Position numbers and translations under genes: made by a program. DNA of 64,000 nt. Origin: Chryseobacterium gleum. Lineage in GTDB: Bacteria; Bacteroidota; Bacteroidia; Flavobacteriales_D; Sanyastnellaceae. The stretch is taken from NCBI GenBank assembly GCA_945881835.1, contig CAMCVP010000004.1, positions 1 to 64,000 on the forward strand, read 5' to 3'. A model generated the notes under the pieces. That model was not told the DNA's origin and did no database searches. It was given only the letters and a program-made list of their open reading frames with translations. Shown here piece by piece: positions 59,831-64,000 of this stretch. Positions within the stretch are counted from its first letter, which is position 1. Each line of letters starts with the position of its first letter.

Positions 59831-60615
59831 TGATGGACTTTCAAAGACTCTGTTCGGTATCAAGTGCTGAGGAATTGTTGGACGGACGAATTCTATTGGT
59901 TGACAAGCCTTTGAATTGGACGAGTTTCGATGTGGTGGGAAAGTTGAAATGGATATTGCGTAGTGAAGGAAAATTTCCGAAGTTTAAAATAGGGCACGCT
60001 GGTACGCTAGACCCATTGGCAACGGGACTTTTGGTAGTTTGCACGGGCAAGATGACCAAAGCCATTACAGAGATTCAAGGCGGGACAAAAGAATATAGTG
60101 GGCGAATTGTTTTGGGTGCAACGACCCCAAGTTTTGACAAAGAAACGTTACCAGAGAATTTTCAATCTACAGAACACTTGACTCTAGAAAAATTGGAGGA
60201 AGTCGCGAAGATGTTCATGGGAGAGCAATTGCAGTTGCCTCCGGTTTATAGCGCAAAACAAATAGACGGCGTTCGCGCGTATGAGATGGCGAGAAAGAAT
60301 GAAGAAGTGAAGATGCGTGAAAACTTGATAGAAATTGAAGCGTTTGAATTAAGTGATTTTGATGGAAAGGAAGTCTCGTTCCGGATTCGCTGTTCAAAGG
60401 GCACATACATTCGATCTATTGCGAATGATTTTGGGCAAAGATTGGGCGTTGGCGGATACTTAAGCGTCTTGCGCAGAACAGAGAGTTTACCTTTTCGTGT
60501 GGAAGAAGCAAAATCCCCTTTGGACTGGGTGAAGATATTTTACCCTAGTTATGAGTCTGCTAATGAGCACTTTAGTGCTGACTCGGTGAAAAAGGTCTTT
60601 ACAAAGGCTTTTTGA
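59830..60615 (+). CDS. truB: tRNA pseudouridine-55 synthase
   Basis: 261 residues from the ATG at 59830 (a second ATG follows at once). GRILLVDKPLNWTSFDVVGK, then GHAGTLDPLATGLLVVCTGKMTK with the catalytic Asp, VYSAKQIDGVRAYEMAR, and CSKGTYIRSIANDFGQRL define TruB. It makes pseudouridine 55 in the T loop of all tRNAs. Co-translated after recN. Confidence 0.96.
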   Translation: MMDFQRLCSVSSAEELLDGRILLVDKPLNWTSFDVVGKLKWILRSEGKFPKFKIGHAGTLDPLATGLLVVCTGKMTKAITEIQGGTKEYSGRIVLGATTPSFDKETLPENFQSTEHLTLEKLEEVAKMFMGEQLQLPPVYSAKQIDGVRAYEMARKNEEVKMRENLIEIEAFELSDFDGKEVSFRIRCSKGTYIRSIANDFGQRLGVGGYLSVLRRTESLPFRVEEAKSPLDWVKIFYPSYESANEHFSADSVKKVFTKAF

Positions 60616-60620
60616 TTTCG

Positions 60621-60628
60621 TACTTTCG
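60621..60628 (+). promoter_or_regulatory. -7 box of queA
   Basis: TACTTTCG is a TAnnTTCG box right after the truB stop and 35 bases before the queA ATG. Confidence 0.4.
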
Positions 60629-60663
60629 CCCCCCACTTAAATAATAACACCTTGATTTCCACA

Positions 60664-61713
60664 ATGAAATTGGGTCAATTCAAATATGAATTGCCTAAAG
60701 AATTAATAGCTCAGCATCCGCTACCTCACCGCGATGATTCCAAATTAATGGTATTGGACCGTAAGACTGGAAAGATTGAGCACAAGAAATTTCGTGATTT
60801 GCTAGATTATTTTAGCGAAGGCGATGTAATGGTGAATAACAACACGAAGGTATTCCCCGCGCGTATGTATGGCAATAAAGAAAAGACAGGATCAATGATC
60901 GAGGTTTTCTTGTTGCGTGAATTGAACGATAAGAGTTTGCTTTGGGACACTGTGGTAGATCCAGCTCGTAAGATTCGTATAGGAAATAAATTGTACTTCG
61001 GGCCTAATGATGAGTTGGTTGCTGAAGTAATTGATAACACCACTTCACGTGGAAGAACACTTCGTTTCTTGTACGACGGTCCTCACGAAGATTTTAAAAA
61101 GTTGGTTTATAGCTTAGGTGAAACGCCACTTCCAAAATATATCGAGCGTCCAGTTGAACCAGAAGATGCTGAGCGTTATCAGACAATTTATGCGAAGTAT
61201 GAAGGGGCAGTTGCGGCTCCAACAGCTGGTTTACACTTTTCCAAACAGCTTTCAAAGCGTTTGGAGATTGCTGGAATTCACATGGCTGAATTAACCCTTC
61301 ACATTGGATTGGGTACCTTTAGAACGGTTGAGGTAGAAGACTTAACGAAGCACAAGACAGATAGTGAGCAATTGATAATACCTGAGGTTACTGCTGATTT
61401 GGTGAATGACGCAAGAGCAAAAGGAAAACGTGTATGTGCTGTTGGAACAACAACACTTCGCGCATTTGAAAGCAGTGTTGGTACAAACAATACACTGAAG
61501 GCCTTTGACGGTTGGGCGAGTAAATTTATTTTCCCTCCACATGATTTTCAGATTGCAGATAGCTTGATCACGAATTTTCATGAGCCACAGAGTGTTTTGT
61601 TAATGATGACAACGGCCTTTGGAGGATATGATTTCGTGATGGAAGCGTATAAAGAAGCCATTAAAAAGAAATATCGATTCTTTTGCTATGGCGACGCCAT
61701 GTTAATCATCTAA
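60664..61713 (+). CDS. queA: S-adenosylmethionine:tRNA ribosyltransferase-isomerase
   Basis: 349 residues from the ATG at 60664; a TTG four codons earlier is weaker. [20 protein letters not shown] and [15 protein letters not shown] are at the N terminus. [20 protein letters not shown] (the QueA signature), [11 protein letters not shown] and [14 protein letters not shown] follow. It transfers ribose from AdoMet to preQ1 in tRNA, making epoxyqueuosine. Independent promoter. Confidence 0.96.
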   Translation: MKLGQFKYELPKELIAQHPLPHRDDSKLMVLDRKTGKIEHKKFRDLLDYFSEGDVMVNNNTKVFPARMYGNKEKTGSMIEVFLLRELNDKSLLWDTVVDPARKIRIGNKLYFGPNDELVAEVIDNTTSRGRTLRFLYDGPHEDFKKLVYSLGETPLPKYIERPVEPEDAERYQTIYAKYEGAVAAPTAGLHFSKQLSKRLEIAGIHMAELTLHIGLGTFRTVEVEDLTKHKTDSEQLIIPEVTADLVNDARAKGKRVCAVGTTTLRAFESSVGTNNTLKAFDGWASKFIFPPHDFQIADSLITNFHEPQSVLLMMTTAFGGYDFVMEAYKEAIKKKYRFFCYGDAMLII

Positions 61714-61778
61714 GTATGCTTCGAAACAGGTTCAATCTTGAAAATTTAATGTTTTCATGAAAGAAATGTTGAAAAGTG

Positions 61779-61809
61779 TTTGCAGATAAGAAAAAAGATT
61801 GTATTTTCG
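61779..61809 (+). promoter_or_regulatory. Promoter of the rplM-rpsI operon
   Basis: TTTG (61779-61782) and TATTTTCG (61802-61809) are 19 bases apart, matching the Bacteroidota -33/-7 pattern. A 43-base leader leads to the rplM ATG at 61853. The rest of 61714-61778 holds no clear signal. Confidence 0.6.
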
Positions 61810-61852
61810 CACCCCCAAATTTTAGGGAATTGACTTTAAGAATAGAGATAAA

Positions 61853-62302
61853 ATGGATACGTTGAGTTACAAAACACCATCAGCAAACAAAGAAACTGCA
61901 AACAAGCAGTGGTTGATTGTTGATGCAGAAGGCAAGAATCTTGGTCGTTTGGCTAGTGAAGTAGCAGCTGTGCTTCGCGGTAAGCACAAACCATTGTTTA
62001 CGCCTCACGCAGACTGCGGAGACTACGTAGTAGTTGTGAACGCAGAGAAGATCGCACTTACTGGAAAGAAGTGGGATGAGAAAGTGTACATTCGTTACAC
62101 TGGCTACCCAGGTGGACAACGTTTCGCTAGCCCGAAAGAGATGATGGCTAAGCATCCAACAGCAATGATTGAGATGGCAATTCGCGGAATGCTTCCAAAG
62201 AATCGTTTAGGTCGTGAGGTATTTAGAAACTTGTATGTGTATGCAGGAACTAACCACGAGCAAACAGCTCAACAACCAACAGTTTATACTTTAAAAGGAT
62301 AA
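61853..62302 (+). CDS. rplM: Ribosomal protein L13
   Basis: 149 residues. WLIVDAEGKNLGRLASEVAA, GDYVVVVNAEKIALTGKKWD and IRGMLPKNRLGREVFRNLYV are L13 signatures. Part of the large ribosomal subunit, an early assembly protein. Followed 8 bases later by rpsI, the usual order. Confidence 0.98.
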   Translation: MDTLSYKTPSANKETANKQWLIVDAEGKNLGRLASEVAAVLRGKHKPLFTPHADCGDYVVVVNAEKIALTGKKWDEKVYIRYTGYPGGQRFASPKEMMAKHPTAMIEMAIRGMLPKNRLGREVFRNLYVYAGTNHEQTAQQPTVYTLKG

Positions 62303-62310
62303 TTTAGTCA

Positions 62311-62706
62311 ATGGCAACTACGCAATATACCAATACTTCAGGTCGTCGTAAGACCGCAGTAGCACGTGTTTACCTTTCAGAAGGAACAGGTAAATTTGAA
62401 ATCAACGGAAAAGATTACGCACATTATTTTCCAACATTGGTACTTCAGTACCGTGTTAACCAACCTTTCATCCTTACAGGAAATGAAGGAAAGTATGATT
62501 TCAAAGCGAACATTGATGGCGGTGGAATCACCGGTCAAGCTGAGGCTGTTCGTTTAGCGATCAGCAAAGCTTTAATTGAACTTAATCCCGATTGGAAGCC
62601 AGCTTTGAAAGCAGAAGGTCTTACCACTCGTGACCCACGTATGGTTGAACGTAAGAAGTTCGGTCAGCGTAAGGCTCGTGCTCGCTTCCAATTCTCTAAG
62701 CGTTAA
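62311..62706 (+). CDS. rpsI: Ribosomal protein S9
   Basis: 131 residues. GRRKTAVARVYLSEGTGKFE, the GGGITGQAEAVRLAISKAL block and the basic tail RKKFGQRKARARFQFSKR, which reaches the P-site tRNA, define S9. Second gene of the rplM-rpsI pair. Confidence 0.98.
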   Translation: MATTQYTNTSGRRKTAVARVYLSEGTGKFEINGKDYAHYFPTLVLQYRVNQPFILTGNEGKYDFKANIDGGGITGQAEAVRLAISKALIELNPDWKPALKAEGLTTRDPRMVERKKFGQRKARARFQFSKR

Positions 62707-62829
62707 TCGCTGGGGGATTTTTGGAAAGCTTATCGAGCTTGTTTAGCATCCAAACTTCAAAGACTCGTATTTCGGTATGGCTACTTTGGGGTTGACTATT
62801 AGAGAACGTAAACAAGAATAAAATAAAAA

Positions 62830-63609
62830 ATGGCAAAAGTTACTTTTGATGAATTGCTAGATGCCGGAGTACACTTCGGACACCTTAGCCGCAAGTGGAA
62901 TCCAAACATGGCTCCGTATATCTTCGGAGAGAAAAAAGGAATTCACATCATTGATTTGAATAAGACAATTGTTAAGCTTGAGGAAGCTTGCAATGCAATG
63001 CGTCAAATCGCAAAATCTGGAAAGAAAATCCTTTTCGTTGCTACCAAGAAACAAGCTAAAGATATCGTTGCTGAAAAAGTAAGCGCTATCGGAATGCCTT
63101 TCGTTGTAGAGCGTTGGCCTGGTGGAATGTTAACGAACTTCGTTACCATTCGTAAGGCGGTTCGTAAAATGACCTCTATTGAGAAAATGGAAGCTGACGG
63201 AACTGCTGCTACCATGAGCAAAAGAGAGCGTCTTCAGATGACCCGTACTGTTACAAAAATGCGTAAGAACTTAGGTTCTATTGCAGACATGAATCGTGTT
63301 CCTGCTGCATTATTCGTTATTGACGTAATGAAAGAACATATCGCAGTTGCTGAAGCAATGCGTTTGGGTATTCCAGTTTTCGCAATGGTTGATACCAATA
63401 GTGATCCTCGTAAAATCGATTTCGCTATTCCAGCAAATGACGATGCTACGAAGTCTATAAGCAAAATCTTAGATGTAGCTATTGAGGCTATCGCAGAAGG
63501 ATTAGCCGAGCGTAAGACAGATAAAGACACCGGTGAAGAAATTCCAGCAACTGCTGAAAAGAAAGAGGATAGAAAGCCAGCTACTCGTAAAAGAACTCCA
63601 AAAGCTTAA
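62830..63609 (+). CDS. rpsB: Ribosomal protein S2
   Basis: 259 residues. LLDAGVHFGHLSRKWNPNM, IHIIDLNKTIVKLEEA, FVATKKQAKDIV, RWPGGMLTNFVTIRKA and PVFAMVDTNSDPRKIDFAIP identify S2. A Lys/Glu/Thr-rich C-terminal tail of about 30 residues is typical of the phylum. The 123-base gap before it contains TATTTCGG, a weak -7-like box, and may hold the leader through which S2 controls its own operon. tsf follows. Confidence 0.98.
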   Translation: MAKVTFDELLDAGVHFGHLSRKWNPNMAPYIFGEKKGIHIIDLNKTIVKLEEACNAMRQIAKSGKKILFVATKKQAKDIVAEKVSAIGMPFVVERWPGGMLTNFVTIRKAVRKMTSIEKMEADGTAATMSKRERLQMTRTVTKMRKNLGSIADMNRVPAALFVIDVMKEHIAVAEAMRLGIPVFAMVDTNSDPRKIDFAIPANDDATKSISKILDVAIEAIAEGLAERKTDKDTGEEIPATAEKKEDRKPATRKRTPKA

Positions 63610-63636
63610 TCTATAAACTCATTAAAAAATAATATC

Positions 63637-64000
63637 ATGAACATTACAGCGGCAGATGTAAACAAGCTTCGCACTATGACAGGTGCTGGTATGATGGATT
63701 GTAAGAAAGCACTAACCGAAGCGGAAGGTGATTTCGAAAAAGCAGTTGAATTACTTCGCAAGAAAGGTCAGAAAGTGGCTGCAAGCCGCGGAGATCGCGA
63801 TGCAACAGAAGGAGTTGTTTTAGCTAAGGCTAGTGCAGACAACACCAACGGTTACATGATTGTTTTGAACTGCGAAACAGATTTCGTAGCAAAGAACGAT
63901 GGTTTCGTAAGTTTCGCAAACGCTATCTTGGATGCAGCTATCGCAAACAACTCGAACAGCCCAGAAGCAGTTAAAGCTTTAACTTTCCCAGGTACTTCTT
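63637..64000 (+). CDS. tsf: Elongation factor Ts, 3' end outside the window
   Basis: The frame opens at the ATG at 63637 and is still open at the window end (121 codons). ITAADVNKLRTMTGAGMMDC and KKALTEAEGDFEKAVELLRK are the N-terminal UBA-like domain. ETDFVAKNDGFVSFAN carries the TDFV motif that contacts EF-Tu. EF-Ts is the guanine-nucleotide exchange factor of EF-Tu. It follows rpsB by 27 bases, the near-universal order. Confidence 0.98.
   Translation, partial: MNITAADVNKLRTMTGAGMMDCKKALTEAEGDFEKAVELLRKKGQKVAASRGDRDATEGVVLAKASADNTNGYMIVLNCETDFVAKNDGFVSFANAILDAAIANNSNSPEAVKALTFPGTS

Noticed and set aside
1-64000. CRISPR array, cas genes, rRNA operon
   Set aside because: No regularly spaced repeats, no Cas-like proteins and no rRNA sequence were seen.

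Overview
The window is a Bacteroidota chromosome segment, most likely from the order Flavobacteriales. The evidence is: promoters of the TAnnTTTG type, type IX secretion (T9SS) C-terminal sorting domains and a PorD protein, a Bacteroidota-type omega subunit, an IPExxxVDY protein and a DUF5522 protein. No species call is possible. Two regions differ sharply in base composition and gene content.

Positions 1 to about 7587 are an AT-rich mobile island. It starts inside an IS3-family element that has cut off the 5' part of a tyrosine recombinase. A serine recombinase follows. Next is a compact unit that looks like a C-protein-controlled restriction-modification system: a small XRE controller, a gene in the restriction slot whose product carries a DHH-phosphoesterase-like signature, and a convergent beta-class DNA methyltransferase. 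The same 16-base motif lies in front of both the controller and the methyltransferase. Then come a ParB-domain/methyltransferase fusion, a small basic protein, a roughly 360-base stretch rich in nested inverted repeats that looks like a structured RNA, and three overlapping small genes. The island ends inside the conserved Cys-rich motif of a comM (yifB) gene; only the 3' part of that gene is present here.

Positions 7588 to 64000 are ordinary core chromosome with tightly packed genes: a large T9SS-exported BNR/PKD protein; a di-haem MauG-like enzyme with an MbnP-like lipoprotein partner; a CAP-domain protein; tRNA-Arg(CCT); ppk1-ppx; a thioesterase; a large SprA-like outer-membrane protein; lysS-rsmI; a TonB / PstS-like / TPR cell-envelope cluster; an esterase; valS; a glycosyltransferase with an LpxH-like phosphoesterase; aroB; hutU; a porin; an ACC-deaminase-like enzyme; pyk; ldcA; metG; ftsZ; a Fur-family regulator; a cyclophilin with pheS; pdhA-pdhC; a second T9SS cargo; an alpha-oxoamine synthase; bamD-rpoZ-coaBC-porD-recN-truB-queA; and the ribosomal run rplM-rpsI, rpsB-tsf (tsf runs off the window end).

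Regulatory signals are partly legible. Many genes have a TAnnTTTG or TAnnTTCG box, several only 4-5 bases before the start codon, which suggests leaderless or very short-leader mRNAs. At three convergent gene pairs the terminator of one gene lies inside the 3' coding sequence of the other. The parts most worth follow-up are the restriction-like unit, the structured RNA candidate, the comM insertion and the MbnP-MbnH-like pair.
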